Assembly (NCBI RefSeq): GCF_003234175.2 | Contig: NZ_CP126257.1 | Coordinates: 2,108,001-2,172,000 of the forward strand | Reading direction: 5' to 3' | From: Curtobacterium sp. MCSS17_007 | Lineage (GTDB): Bacteria > Actinomycetota > Actinomycetes > Actinomycetales > Microbacteriaceae | Length of the DNA stretch: 64,000 nucleotides | Part shown: piece by piece, positions 42,949-51,585 of the stretch | Position numbering within the stretch: the first letter of the stretch is position 1 | How the letters are laid out: every line of letters begins with the position of its first letter | Position numbers and translations under genes: made by a program | The notes under the pieces: model-generated | The model's input: the letters and a program-made list of their open reading frames with translations, nothing else | Database searches by the model: none | Told to the model about the DNA's origin: nothing

Positions 42949-44397
42949 TTGACCGTGCTGCTCGCACACATCCGACGTCACGCAGCAGCGTGGGTCTTCG
43001 CGGCCGTCGCCGGTGCTGCGGTCTCGCTCTTCTGCACCGTGGTGCCCGCCGGCTGGGGGCTCGACGAGCAGTCCCACGTGGCCCGGGCCTACCAGGTCAG
43101 CCGGGCGATCCCGCTGCCCTACGTACGGGAGGACGGGAAGACCCTCGGGGCCTCGGTCCCGGAGAAGATCATGGCGGTCGAGGCAGCCGGGTTCTCGGCA
43201 TCGAACGGCGTCGACCGGAGTGCGCCGTCCTGGCAGCGGGCGGACTTCTCGAACCGCGCCCAGGTGCACGAGCTGAACGCAGCCGTCGTCGAGCCGGGCG
43301 ATCCGACCGTCGACTACGACGTGTCGAACGCCTCGGCGTCGAGCTTCGTGCCCTACCTGCCCGCCGCCGTCGGCATGCGGATCGGGTCGGTCCTCGGCGC
43401 GAACGTCGGTGCGACGATGCTGCTCGCCAAGCTCATCAACGGACTCGTCTTCGTCATGCTCGGGACCGCCGCGGTCGCCGTCCTCGCACCCTTCCGTGCT
43501 CGCTGGCTGTTCTTCGCGATCGGACTGCTACCGGAAACCGTCTTCCAGTCCGCGTACGTCACCGCGGACTCGTACACCGACGGCATCGCCCTGCTGTTCG
43601 CGGCCGCGGTCACCCGGCTCGCACTCGACCGGCGACCGGCGACCATCACGCTGCTCGTCGGGACGGTCGCCGCAGCACTCGGCATAGCAGCCGCGAAGCC
43701 GACGTACGTGGTGCTGGTGCTGGCGCTGCTCGCGATCCCGGGGGCCCGGCTGCTCCCGGCCCGACTCGCCGAGCGGGTGGCGCGTCCTGCCCTGGTGGGC
43801 AAGGCGGTGGCGGCCGGCATGATCGTCGTCGTCGGGGCCGTCGCGCTCGTCGTGCTCAAGTTGGTGGGCAACTCGACCGTCGCGATCGCCGCGACCTACG
43901 ACCGCGGCGCGGACAGCGGCGCACAGGTCGAGTACCTCCTGCACCATCCGCTGCACGTCCCCGTCGTGCTGTGGCGGACCATCGAGGTCTTCGGGCTGTC
44001 CTGGACGGAGAGCCTGACCGGCAACTTCGGCTACAACACGGTGCACCAGGTCGAGCCGTTCGTCACGATGTGCATCGTGACGGTCGTCCTCGCCGCGTTC
44101 CACGCCGAGCGGCTCCGCCGGGTCGTCGGCCTGACGTTCCTGCTCGGGAGCCTCGTCGCGGGTTTCGCCGTGATCGGCGCGCTCTACCTCACCTTCAACG
44201 CACCGGGCGACCCGATGGCGGTCGGCGTGCAGGGGCGCTACTTCATCCCGCTGCTCGCACCCTTCGTCCTCGGTCTGGCGGCGCTCCTGCCGATCCGGCT
44301 GGCGTTGCGCGAGCGGCACGCGGCGATCGTCTTCCCGGCCCTGTCGACGGTCGCGCTGCTCGCGAGCGGCGTGCTCTGGCTCTCGTTCCTGTACTGA
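42949..44397 (+). CDS. DUF2142 family membrane protein (first copy)
   Basis: This 482-residue protein has about ten helices. The first external loop contains GWGLDEQSHVARAYQVSRAI, the DE-x-x-H acidic motif typical of the DUF2142/GT-C group. FFAIGLLPETVFQSAYVTAD and GVQGRYFIPLLAPFVLGLA are further family markers. Such proteins occur in actinobacterial polysaccharide loci and are likely lipid-linked-sugar transferases, but their donor is unknown. TTG 42949 is preferred because AGGGGG lies six bases upstream; GTG 42955 is the alternative. It is divergent from rmlC. Confidence 0.86.
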   Translation: MTVLLAHIRRHAAAWVFAAVAGAAVSLFCTVVPAGWGLDEQSHVARAYQVSRAIPLPYVREDGKTLGASVPEKIMAVEAAGFSASNGVDRSAPSWQRADFSNRAQVHELNAAVVEPGDPTVDYDVSNASASSFVPYLPAAVGMRIGSVLGANVGATMLLAKLINGLVFVMLGTAAVAVLAPFRARWLFFAIGLLPETVFQSAYVTADSYTDGIALLFAAAVTRLALDRRPATITLLVGTVAAALGIAAAKPTYVVLVLALLAIPGARLLPARLAERVARPALVGKAVAAGMIVVVGAVALVVLKLVGNSTVAIAATYDRGADSGAQVEYLLHHPLHVPVVLWRTIEVFGLSWTESLTGNFGYNTVHQVEPFVTMCIVTVVLAAFHAERLRRVVGLTFLLGSLVAGFAVIGALYLTFNAPGDPMAVGVQGRYFIPLLAPFVLGLAALLPIRLALRERHAAIVFPALSTVALLASGVLWLSFLY

Positions 44398-44430
44398 CGC
44401 GCGCGAGCCGGACCCGACATGCAGGCGGTG

Positions 44431-44456
44431 CGCGGCGTCCGACCCCGGACGCCGCG
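44431..44456. terminator. Bidirectional hairpin abutting a stop codon
   Basis: CGCGGCGTCCG pairs perfectly over 11 bases with CGGACGCCGCG across ACCC. The right arm touches the stop codon of the convergent minus-strand gene. Confidence 0.7.
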
Positions 44457-45584
44457 TCAGTCGGTCTGGAGTCCGAGCGCCCGCTCCCAGGTCGTGTCGG
44501 ACCCGATCAAGCGTGTGTCACGGACGTACCGAGCCGCGGCGGGAGCGGGTCGCGCCTCCTGGACGGCCGCCAGCACAGCTCGGCGCCACCCGGCCAGGTC
44601 GTCGTTCGGGACGACGGCCGCCCGCTCGAGGTGCCGGTGGTAGGGGCCGACAGCGGAGAGGACGACAGGCAGCCCCAGCAGCGTGTACTCGACGAACTTC
44701 AGGTCGCTCTTGGCGTGGTTGAACGGCTCGTCGACGAGCGGAGCGACGGCTGCGTCCCACCGACCGGCGTGTGCACGGAGCCACCGGACGAACGACGGGT
44801 AGTGCCCGGCCGTCTCCGGGACCGGGAGGGTGTCGTACCAGTCCTCGGCGTCCTCGGTGATCCCGACGACCTCGAGCCGGACCGGGCGACCGTCCCGCGC
44901 GACGAGGTCGTCGAACACCGGGCGGAGGAGAGCGAGGTCGGCCCCGTGGGTGCGGGACCCGGCGTACAGGACCCGATGCGGGCCTCCGGCGTCCGTCGTC
45001 GTGTCGTCGGGCAGGGGGTCGGCCTCCACCGGGCCGGTCCACAGCCGGGGGTCGACCTGGTTCTCGACGACGACCGGTCGACCGCCGACCGCCCGCACCG
45101 CGTCGGCGAGGGGCGGCGTGCTGACGATCGTGCTCGACGCCGCGCGGACGACCGCATGCACGGATGCGAGCCGATCAGGGTCGTACTCGGCGCGACCGAG
45201 CCGGGCACGGGCCTCCTCGGTGAAGAAGTCGTCGTCGACCTCGGCGACCAGGCGTGTCCCGCTCGCACGGATGCGCGCGAGGAACGGCTCGAGGTCGGCG
45301 GCCGGCACCGCGTCGCGCTGTACGAGGACGACGTCGTACCGCGCGGGATCCTCGCCGGCGCCGTACGCGTGCGGGTCCACCTGAGCCACGTCGGCGCGCC
45401 CGCAGCGCGCGAGCAGCTCGATCCGCTGGACCACACGGACGTGGGCCGACGGCGCGTGCAGGCCGTCCCGTCCGTGCACCACGTACCCGACCAGGGGGGT
45501 CGGTGACGGCGGTCCCTCCGCCCGCGCAGCGTGGAGGCGGTCGGCGAGTCGACGCAGGAACGGGCGACGGTCGGCAGCGGGCAC
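44457..45584 (-). CDS. Glycosyltransferase-like protein (GT-B, GT4-related)
   Basis: This 375-residue protein has PTPLVGYVVHGRDGLHAPSA near the start, LVAEVDDDFFTEEARARL in the first domain, PHRVLYAGSRTHGADLALLR at the donor-domain start, and NHAKSDLKFVEYTLLGLPVV as the donor-binding helix. This DDD plus HAKSDLKFVE pattern occurs in GT4-related transferases of O-antigen-like loci. GTG 45584 is chosen because GGAAG lies five bases upstream and the protein fold starts soon after. The frame upstream overlaps the divergent GT2 gene. The acceptor is unknown. Confidence 0.8.
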   Translation of the reverse strand: MPAADRRPFLRRLADRLHAARAEGPPSPTPLVGYVVHGRDGLHAPSAHVRVVQRIELLARCGRADVAQVDPHAYGAGEDPARYDVVLVQRDAVPAADLEPFLARIRASGTRLVAEVDDDFFTEEARARLGRAEYDPDRLASVHAVVRAASSTIVSTPPLADAVRAVGGRPVVVENQVDPRLWTGPVEADPLPDDTTTDAGGPHRVLYAGSRTHGADLALLRPVFDDLVARDGRPVRLEVVGITEDAEDWYDTLPVPETAGHYPSFVRWLRAHAGRWDAAVAPLVDEPFNHAKSDLKFVEYTLLGLPVVLSAVGPYHRHLERAAVVPNDDLAGWRRAVLAAVQEARPAPAAARYVRDTRLIGSDTTWERALGLQTD

Positions 45585-45666
45585 ACCGCATCTTCCCAGA
45601 AGGCTGAGGAGATTACGATGATCGGGATCCCGCTCGCCCCCGAATCCCCCGAGGTCCCGCCGCGCC

Positions 45667-46608
45667 GTGAAGTTGTTCGTGCAGATCCCCTGCCTCAACG
45701 AGGAGCAGACCCTCCCCGCCGTCCTCGAGACCATCCCGGAGTCGATCCCGGGCATCGACGAGATCGAACTCCTGGTGATCGACGACGGCTCGACCGACCG
45801 CACGGTGGAGGTCGCCCGGGCGCACGGCGTCCGGCACGTCGTCCGACACACCAGGAACATGGGGCTCGCCCGGTCCTTCCGTGACGGCGTCGACTACGCG
45901 CTCCTGCACGGTGCGGACATCGTCGTGAACACCGACGGCGACAACCAGTACCCCCAGGTCCAGATCACCGAGCTCGTGCAGCCGATCGTCAACGGGCAGG
46001 CGGACATCGTCATCGGCGACCGACAGACCCGCACCATCGAGCACTTCTCCGGGTTCAAGAAGCTCATGCAGCGGTTCGGGTCGTTCGTCGCGAGCCGCGC
46101 GGCCGGGCTCGATCTGCCGGACGCCGCGAGCGGGTTCCGCGCCTACTCGAAGTACTCGCTGATCCGGCTCAACATCGTCACGCGCTTCAGCTACTGCATG
46201 GAGACCATCGTGCAGGCCGGCTACAAGCGGCTCGCGATCGAGAGCATCCCGATCACGACGAACCCGAAGACGCGCGAGTCCCGGCTGTTCGACAACATCT
46301 GGCAGCACATGTTCCAGTCGGGCTCCGCGATCGCCCGCGTCTACCTGATGTACCGTCCGATGGCGCTGTTCGCCTGGGTCAGCGCGGTGTTCGGCGTCGC
46401 CGGGCTCGTGCCCTTCGTGCGGTACCTGGTGCTGATGCTGACGGACTCGGGCGGCAACCACCTGCAGTCCCTCATCCTCGGCGTGGTCCTCGTCATCAGC
46501 GCCCTGCTGTCGATCACGATCGGAGTGGTCGCCGACCTGACCCGGCTGAACCGGACGCTGGCGGAGGAACAGCTCGACCTCCAGAAGCTGGCGCGGTACG
46601 GGGACTGA
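45667..46608 (+). CDS. GT2 polyprenyl-phosphate glycosyltransferase with two C-terminal helices
   Basis: This 313-residue protein has LFVQIPCLNEEQTLPAVLET, LLVIDDGSTDRTVE and VNTDGDNQYPQVQITELV (DxD-like metal site). SGFRAYSKYSLIRLN ends the transferase domain, and two C-terminal membrane segments (about 225-300) end in a coiled tail. The layout matches DPM1/GtrB-type enzymes that load a sugar onto polyprenyl phosphate. No GtrA lies beside it; the nearest are at 24402 and 52856. The GTG has only a weak GAGG upstream. It is followed by rmlB after an 80-base gap with its own promoter. Confidence 0.88.
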   Translation: MKLFVQIPCLNEEQTLPAVLETIPESIPGIDEIELLVIDDGSTDRTVEVARAHGVRHVVRHTRNMGLARSFRDGVDYALLHGADIVVNTDGDNQYPQVQITELVQPIVNGQADIVIGDRQTRTIEHFSGFKKLMQRFGSFVASRAAGLDLPDAASGFRAYSKYSLIRLNIVTRFSYCMETIVQAGYKRLAIESIPITTNPKTRESRLFDNIWQHMFQSGSAIARVYLMYRPMALFAWVSAVFGVAGLVPFVRYLVLMLTDSGGNHLQSLILGVVLVISALLSITIGVVADLTRLNRTLAEEQLDLQKLARYGD

Positions 46609-46624
46609 CGGCACGGGACGCCGC

Positions 46625-46630
46625 TAGACT
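46625..46630 (+). promoter_or_regulatory. Possible -10 element for rmlB
   Basis: TAGACT lies 58 bases before the rmlB GTG. The leader contains a 9-base palindrome (46644-46661, CGTCGGCCCGGGCCGACG) and an AAAAGGAAA ribosome site. Confidence 0.4.
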
Positions 46631-46688
46631 GCCTGCCGACCGTCGTCGGCCCGGGCCGACGTCCATCGGCCACGAAAAGGAAACCAGC

Positions 46689-47675
46689 GTGAAGATCCTC
46701 GTCACCGGAGGGGCCGGCTTCATCGGCTCGAACTTCGTCCGCAGAACCCTCGAGGACGCCTACCCCGGCCTCGAAGGGGCCGAGGTCGTCGTCTACGACG
46801 CCCTGACCTACTCGGGCAACCTCGAGAACCTCGCACCGGTGGCGGACTCGCCGCGCTACTCCTTCGTGCAGGGCGACATCCGCGACGCCGCCAAGCTGGA
46901 CGAGGTCATCCCGGGCATCGACGCGATCGTGCACTTCGCGGCCGAGTCGCACGTCGACCGGTCGGTGCGCGACTCCGGCATCTTCGTCGAGACGAACGTC
47001 GTCGGCACCCAGCGGCTCCTCGACGCCGCGCTCCGCCACGGCACCGAGCGCTTCGTGCACGTGTCCACGGACGAGGTCTACGGCTCGATCAGCGAGGGTT
47101 CGTGGGACGAGGAGCGCCCGCTCGAGCCGAACTCGCCGTACTCGGCGTCGAAGGCCGGCAGCGACCTCCTGGCTCGCAGCTACCACCGCACCCACGGGCT
47201 GAACCTCTCGATCACGCGCTGCTCGAACAACTACGGGCCGTACCACTTCCCCGAGAAGGTCATCCCGCTCTTCGTCACGAACCTCATCGACGACCGGCAC
47301 GTGCCGCTCTACGGTGAGGGGAACAACGTCCGCGACTGGCTGCACGTCGACGACCACACCCGCGGCATCGCGATGGTGCTCGTCAAGGGCCGCGCCGGCG
47401 AGATCTACAACATCGGCGGTGGCACCGAGCTGACCAACAAGGAGCTCACGCAGCTGCTCCTCGACGCCACGGGCAAGGACTGGTCCTACGTCGACCGGGT
47501 CCAGGACCGCCTGGGCCACGACCTGCGCTACTCGGTCGACATCTCGAAGATCCAGGCCGAGCTCGGCTACGAGCCGCAGGTCCCGTTCGAGCAGGGCCTC
47601 GCCGACGTCGTGCAGTGGTACCGCGACAACCGCTCGTGGTGGGAGCCGCTCAAGGAGCGCGCGGCGCTCAGCTGA
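46689..47675 (+). CDS. rmlB: dTDP-glucose 4,6-dehydratase
   Basis: This 328-residue enzyme carries out the second step of dTDP-L-rhamnose synthesis. NAD binding is by VTGGAGFIGSNFVRRTLED. The catalytic region HVSTDEVYGSI carries Thr, Asp and Glu, and YSASKAGSDLLARSYHRT carries the YxxxK pair. CSNNYGPYHFPEKVIPLFVT and VRDWLHVDDHTRGI complete the substrate site. The GTG start has AAAAGGAAA upstream. rmlD follows after 14 bases. Confidence 0.97.
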   Translation: MKILVTGGAGFIGSNFVRRTLEDAYPGLEGAEVVVYDALTYSGNLENLAPVADSPRYSFVQGDIRDAAKLDEVIPGIDAIVHFAAESHVDRSVRDSGIFVETNVVGTQRLLDAALRHGTERFVHVSTDEVYGSISEGSWDEERPLEPNSPYSASKAGSDLLARSYHRTHGLNLSITRCSNNYGPYHFPEKVIPLFVTNLIDDRHVPLYGEGNNVRDWLHVDDHTRGIAMVLVKGRAGEIYNIGGGTELTNKELTQLLLDATGKDWSYVDRVQDRLGHDLRYSVDISKIQAELGYEPQVPFEQGLADVVQWYRDNRSWWEPLKERAALS

Positions 47676-47689
47676 GCCCGTCGACGACC

Positions 47690-48541
47690 ATGACCCGCTA
47701 CCTCATCACCGGTGCGGCCGGCATGCTCGGCCGTGACCTGCAGGACGCCCTCGCCGGGCGGGACGTCACGGCCCTCGGTCGGGCCGACCTCGACGTGACC
47801 GACGCCGCCGCGGTCGCCGCCGCGGTCGCCGGCCACGACGTCGTGATCAACAGCGCCGCCTACACGAAGGTCGACGACGCCGAGTCCCACGAGGACGACG
47901 CGTACGCCGTGAACGCGCGCGGGCCCGCGGTCCTCGCGACCGCGGCGTCCGCGGCCGGCGCGAAGCTCGTGCACGTCTCCACGGACTACGTGTTCGACGG
48001 CACCGGCACCTCGCCGTACCCCGAGGACGCTCCGCTCGCACCGCTCGGGGCGTACGGGCGCACCAAGGCAGCCGGCGAGGAGGCGATCCGCGCCACCGCC
48101 CCGGACTCGTCCTGGATCGTGCGGGCGGCGTGGCTCTACGGCGCACACGGGCCGAACTTCGCGAAGACGATGGTCCGGCTCGCCGGGTCGCACGACACCG
48201 TCAGCGTCGTCACCGACCAGGTGGGCCAGCCGACGTGGACCGGCGACCTCGCCCGGCAGATCGTCGCGATGCTCGACGCCGACGCGCCGGCGGGGACCTA
48301 CCACGGCACGAACGGCGGGCAGGGTTCGTGGTTCGACTTCACGAAGGCGATCTTCGCCGAGGTCGGCCTCGACCCGGAGCGGGTGCTGCCCACCGACAGC
48401 ACCGCGTTCGTTCGCCCTGCCCCGCGTCCCGCGTACAGCGTGCTCGGGCACGACGCGTGGGGCCGGGCCGGGCTCGCACCGATGCGTGACTGGCGCGAGG
48501 CGCTCCACGCGGCGGTGGAGGCCGGTGTCCTCGACGCCTGA
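47690..48541 (+). CDS. rmlD: dTDP-4-dehydrorhamnose reductase
   Basis: This 283-residue short-chain reductase completes dTDP-L-rhamnose synthesis. ITGAAGMLGRDLQDAL binds NADPH, VHVSTDYVFDGTGTSPYPED and YGRTKAAGEEAIRA carry the catalytic Thr, Tyr and Lys, and VTDQVGQPTWTGDLARQI is conserved in RmlD. It is directly downstream of rmlB. The start of the next gene lies 17 bases inside its end, so the plus-strand genes 46689-49487 read as one operon. Confidence 0.96.
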   Translation: MTRYLITGAAGMLGRDLQDALAGRDVTALGRADLDVTDAAAVAAAVAGHDVVINSAAYTKVDDAESHEDDAYAVNARGPAVLATAASAAGAKLVHVSTDYVFDGTGTSPYPEDAPLAPLGAYGRTKAAGEEAIRATAPDSSWIVRAAWLYGAHGPNFAKTMVRLAGSHDTVSVVTDQVGQPTWTGDLARQIVAMLDADAPAGTYHGTNGGQGSWFDFTKAIFAEVGLDPERVLPTDSTAFVRPAPRPAYSVLGHDAWGRAGLAPMRDWREALHAAVEAGVLDA

Positions 48542-49487
48542 GCCGGCCACCGGTCGGTCCCCCGGGCGCCGTGCCCGGATCGTCACCGCGGTGAAGTGGA
48601 GCGCGGCCGCACTGGCGGTCGCGCTCCTCGTCGTGGGGGTCGTGCAGCAGTGGGACGCGATCGTCCGTGACTTCGCCCGTCTCTCCGTCGGCACGGTGGT
48701 GGTCGGTGTCCTGGCGACCCTCGTCGCCCTCGTCGCGAACATGGCGTCGTGGCGCGCCATGACCGCCGCGACCGGGACGCGTCTGCCCGTGTCCGCCGCC
48801 TCCTCGGTGTTCTTCGTCGGACAGCTCGGCAAGTACGTGCCCGGCGGCGTGTGGTCGATCGCGGCGCAGGCCGAGCTCGGCCGCGCCCACGGCCTCGCCC
48901 GGACGACCAGCGCTGCCGCATCGCTCGCCTCGATGCTCGTCAGCATGGTCACCGCGGCCCTCGTCGGCATCGTCGGCCTGCTCGTCGGCGCACCGGACGG
49001 GCTCACGACGTTCTGGTGGCTCGCGGTCGTCGCGGCGCTCGGCCTCGTCACCCTGATGCCGCCGGTGCTCGCACGGCTCATCGCCCTCGCGATGCGGCTC
49101 CTGCGCCGTCCGCCGCAGGTCGTGTCGCTCTCCTGGGGCGCGACGCTCGCGTCGATCGCGTGGTCGGCCGCGATGTGGCTCGCCTACGGCGTGCAGGCCT
49201 CGACGGTGCTGCGGGCCTTCGGCGCCGACGGGACCGCCGTGCCCCCGCTCGCGACGGGCGCCTACGCCGTGGCATGGCTGGTCGGGTTCCTCGTCGTCGT
49301 CGCCCCCGCCGGTCTCGGGGCCCGCGAGGGCGTCCTCGTGCTGCTCCTCGGTCCCGTCGCGGGGGTGTCCGGCGCGTTGGCCCTCGCCGTCGTCAGCCGT
49401 GCGCTGATGACCCTCGGCGACGTCGTGCTCGCCGCGGTCGGCGCCGCACTCGCGGTCCGCCACCGCCGTCGCGTCGACGCGGCGTGA
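48525..49487 (+). CDS. Lysylphosphatidylglycerol synthase-like (UPF0104/YbhN type) membrane protein
   Basis: This 320-residue integral membrane protein has about eight helices. SVFFVGQLGKYVPGGVWSIA is the diagnostic motif of the LPG synthase transmembrane/flippase-like family, and VVVAPAGLGAREGVLVLLL is the second conserved motif. The domain corresponds to the flippase half of MprF, without the aminoacyl-transfer part. In polysaccharide loci such proteins are suspected to move or bind lipid-linked intermediates. GTG 48525 overlaps rmlD by 17 bases, with GGAGG just upstream at short spacing. Confidence 0.88.
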   Translation: MSSTPEPATGRSPGRRARIVTAVKWSAAALAVALLVVGVVQQWDAIVRDFARLSVGTVVVGVLATLVALVANMASWRAMTAATGTRLPVSAASSVFFVGQLGKYVPGGVWSIAAQAELGRAHGLARTTSAAASLASMLVSMVTAALVGIVGLLVGAPDGLTTFWWLAVVAALGLVTLMPPVLARLIALAMRLLRRPPQVVSLSWGATLASIAWSAAMWLAYGVQASTVLRAFGADGTAVPPLATGAYAVAWLVGFLVVVAPAGLGAREGVLVLLLGPVAGVSGALALAVVSRALMTLGDVVLAAVGAALAVRHRRRVDAA

Positions 49488-49505
49488 TCTCCACGGCGCC
49501 CCTGG

Positions 49506-49511
49506 TAGTGT
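49506..49511 (+). promoter_or_regulatory. Possible -10 element for the second GT4 gene
   Basis: TAGTGT is 52 bases before the ATG at 49564. GAGGAG, 9 bases before the ATG, is a strong ribosome site. Confidence 0.35.
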
Positions 49512-49563
49512 CTCGCCGGTACTGTGCGCAGTGCCGCCCGACCGACCCGAGGAGCCGTACCGC

Positions 49564-50706
49564 ATGACCACTCTCCGCGTCGTCGTCGACCAGGTGATCG
49601 CGCCGGTCCCGGGCGGGATCGGTCGCTACGCGGAGGAACTCACCCGGCAGCTCGTCGAGACCGCTCCGGCCGGGTGCGACGTCGAGGGCATCGTCTCCGC
49701 TGCGCCGCGCGCCGACGTCGAGCGTCTGCGGACGCTGTTGCCCGGCCTGACCGGCGTCGAGCGACTCGCGCTGCCCCGCCGCGAGCTCTCGTTCGCCTGG
49801 CAGGGTGGGCTCGCGCACGGTGCCTCGCACGGCATGGTCCACGCACCCAGTGTGCTCGCTCCCCTCGTGAAGCACGACCGCTTCCAGGAGCCCGGTCGCC
49901 AGACCGTGGTGACCGTGCACGACACCGTGCCGTGGACCCACCCCGAGACCCTCACACCCCGTGGCGTGCACTTCCACAAGGCGATGGTGAAGCGGGCGTG
50001 GAAGCACGCCGACGCCGTCGTCGTGCCCACGCACGCAGTCGCTGCCCAGCTCGACGAGATCCACCGCTTCGGCGACCGCCTGCGGGTGATCGGCGGCGCT
50101 CCGACCAGCCGACTCCGCGTGCCCGTGGACGCCGACCTGCGCGCGGAACGACTCGGCCTCCCCGACCGGTACGTCCTCGCGGTGGGCACCCTCGAGCCGC
50201 GCAAGGGGCTCCGTCACCTCATCGAGGCGATGGCGCACCCCGACGCGCCGCAGGACGTCCCGCTGGTCGTCGCCGGTCCGGACGGCTGGGGCGACGTCGA
50301 CGTCCTCGGCACCGCCGAGCGCGCCGGTCTCGCCGCCGACCGGGTCAAGGTGCTCGGCCGGGTGGACGACGCCGACCTGGCGGTCGCGTACGACCGCGCC
50401 GCAGTGTTCGTGTTCCCGAGCCTCGCCGAGGGCTTCGGCTTGCCCGTGATCGAGGCCATGAGCTTCGGCACGCCCGTCGTGCACTCCGACGACCCGGCCG
50501 TCAGCGAGGTCGCCTCGGACGCGGGCGTCACCGTCGCCCGCGACCCGCGCGAGTCCTACTCCGAGCGGCTCGCGCAGGCCGTCTACCAGGTGGTCGCGGA
50601 CCCGCTGCTCGCAGGTCAGCTCGCGATCGCCGGCCCGGACCGGGCGCGCATGTTCGACTGGCGGGACTCCGCACTCGAGACGTGGCAGCTGCACGCGGAC
50701 CTCTGA
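49564..50706 (+). CDS. GT4 family glycosyltransferase
   Basis: This 380-residue GT-B enzyme has VVVDQVIAPVPGGIGRYAEE in the acceptor domain, TVVTVHDTVPWTHPETLTPR in the middle, AVGTLEPRKGLRHLIEAM at the donor-domain start, and PSLAEGFGLPVIEAMSFGTP containing the E-x7-E motif. It is related to the enzyme at 37487 but not close. Such enzymes often add mannose or rhamnose to lipid-linked oligosaccharides. It ends the plus-strand part of the polysaccharide region and is convergent with purE. Confidence 0.92.
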   Translation: MTTLRVVVDQVIAPVPGGIGRYAEELTRQLVETAPAGCDVEGIVSAAPRADVERLRTLLPGLTGVERLALPRRELSFAWQGGLAHGASHGMVHAPSVLAPLVKHDRFQEPGRQTVVTVHDTVPWTHPETLTPRGVHFHKAMVKRAWKHADAVVVPTHAVAAQLDEIHRFGDRLRVIGGAPTSRLRVPVDADLRAERLGLPDRYVLAVGTLEPRKGLRHLIEAMAHPDAPQDVPLVVAGPDGWGDVDVLGTAERAGLAADRVKVLGRVDDADLAVAYDRAAVFVFPSLAEGFGLPVIEAMSFGTPVVHSDDPAVSEVASDAGVTVARDPRESYSERLAQAVYQVVADPLLAGQLAIAGPDRARMFDWRDSALETWQLHADL

Positions 50707-50799
50707 GACACGCCGAGACACCCCCGACGACGGCCCGAGCAGACGGACGCCGTCCCGGGCAGTCGGCTGATCCGACGGGAGGCAGCGCCGTCGACGCCG

Positions 50800-51309
50800 T
50801 CAGAGCTGCTCGCGCAGCGCCGCGGCCTTCCGTTCGACGACCTGCTCGAGCCCGGCGGCGTACGCAGCGAGCCGCGCCGCGACCGCGGGCTCGGCCGATC
50901 CGATGATGCGCGCTGCGAGGAGCCCGGCGTTCGCGGCACCGTTGATCGCCATCGTCGCGACCGGGATGCCGGCGGGCATCTGCACGATCGACAGCAGCGA
51001 GTCGAGACCGTCGAGCCGCGCGAGCTGCACGGGTACGCCGATCACGGGCAACGTCGTCAGCGAGGCGACCATGCCGGGCAGGTGCGCCGCTCCCCCGGCA
51101 CCGGCGACGACGACCCGGACGCCGCGGTCCGCGGCAGCACGCGCGTAGCGCACCATCTTGTCCGGGGTGCGGTGGGCCGAGACCACGTCGGCCTCGAACG
51201 GGATGTCGAGTTCCGTCAGGATCTCCGTCGCCGCCCGCATGGTGGGCCAGTCGGAGTCCGATCCCATGATGATCGAGACGAGCGGGGTGGGCGCGATGGT
51301 GTCGGTCAC
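50800..51309 (-). CDS. purE: 5-(carboxyamino)imidazole ribonucleotide mutase
   Basis: This 169-residue enzyme converts N5-CAIR to CAIR in purine synthesis. [20 protein letters not shown], the phosphate site [16 protein letters not shown] with the catalytic His, [20 protein letters not shown] and [20 protein letters not shown] are all conserved. The GTG at 51309 lies six bases after TAGCCT. It is on the same strand as purK but with a separate promoter and a 276-base gap. Confidence 0.97.
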   Translation of the reverse strand: MTDTIAPTPLVSIIMGSDSDWPTMRAATEILTELDIPFEADVVSAHRTPDKMVRYARAAADRGVRVVVAGAGGAAHLPGMVASLTTLPVIGVPVQLARLDGLDSLLSIVQMPAGIPVATMAINGAANAGLLAARIIGSAEPAVAARLAAYAAGLEQVVERKAAALREQL

Positions 51310-51585
51310 GTCACGAGGCTAGCCGAGCGCGCAGCACCCGCGCGATGCGTGGGGCGCGCAGGGCACATGCGCCACGCGGGACGCAGACCCGGACGGGAGG
51401 CACGACCCGCGCCGACCACGCCGGGCGCCCCGACGGACCGGTCCGGTCCACCGCAGGACCACGTCCGTCGCGCACGGTGGCGTCGTCACGCCTCGCCACG
51501 CTCCCCGACCCGGCCACCTGCGCGACGCCGGGCGTCCGTCAGGCGCACCGTGCCTCCCGTCCGCGTCGGGTGCACGGCACCGACG
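51310..51585. other. Non-coding gap between purK and purE
   Basis: These 276 bases hold the purE -10 element (TAGCCT, minus strand, 51316-51321) close to purE. The rest has no open frame with gene-like features, no strong hairpin and no recognisable RNA motif. Confidence 0.5.
51316..51321 (-). promoter_or_regulatory. Possible -10 element for leaderless purE
   Basis: TAGCCT on the minus strand is followed by CGTGAC and the GTG at 51309. Confidence 0.5.
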
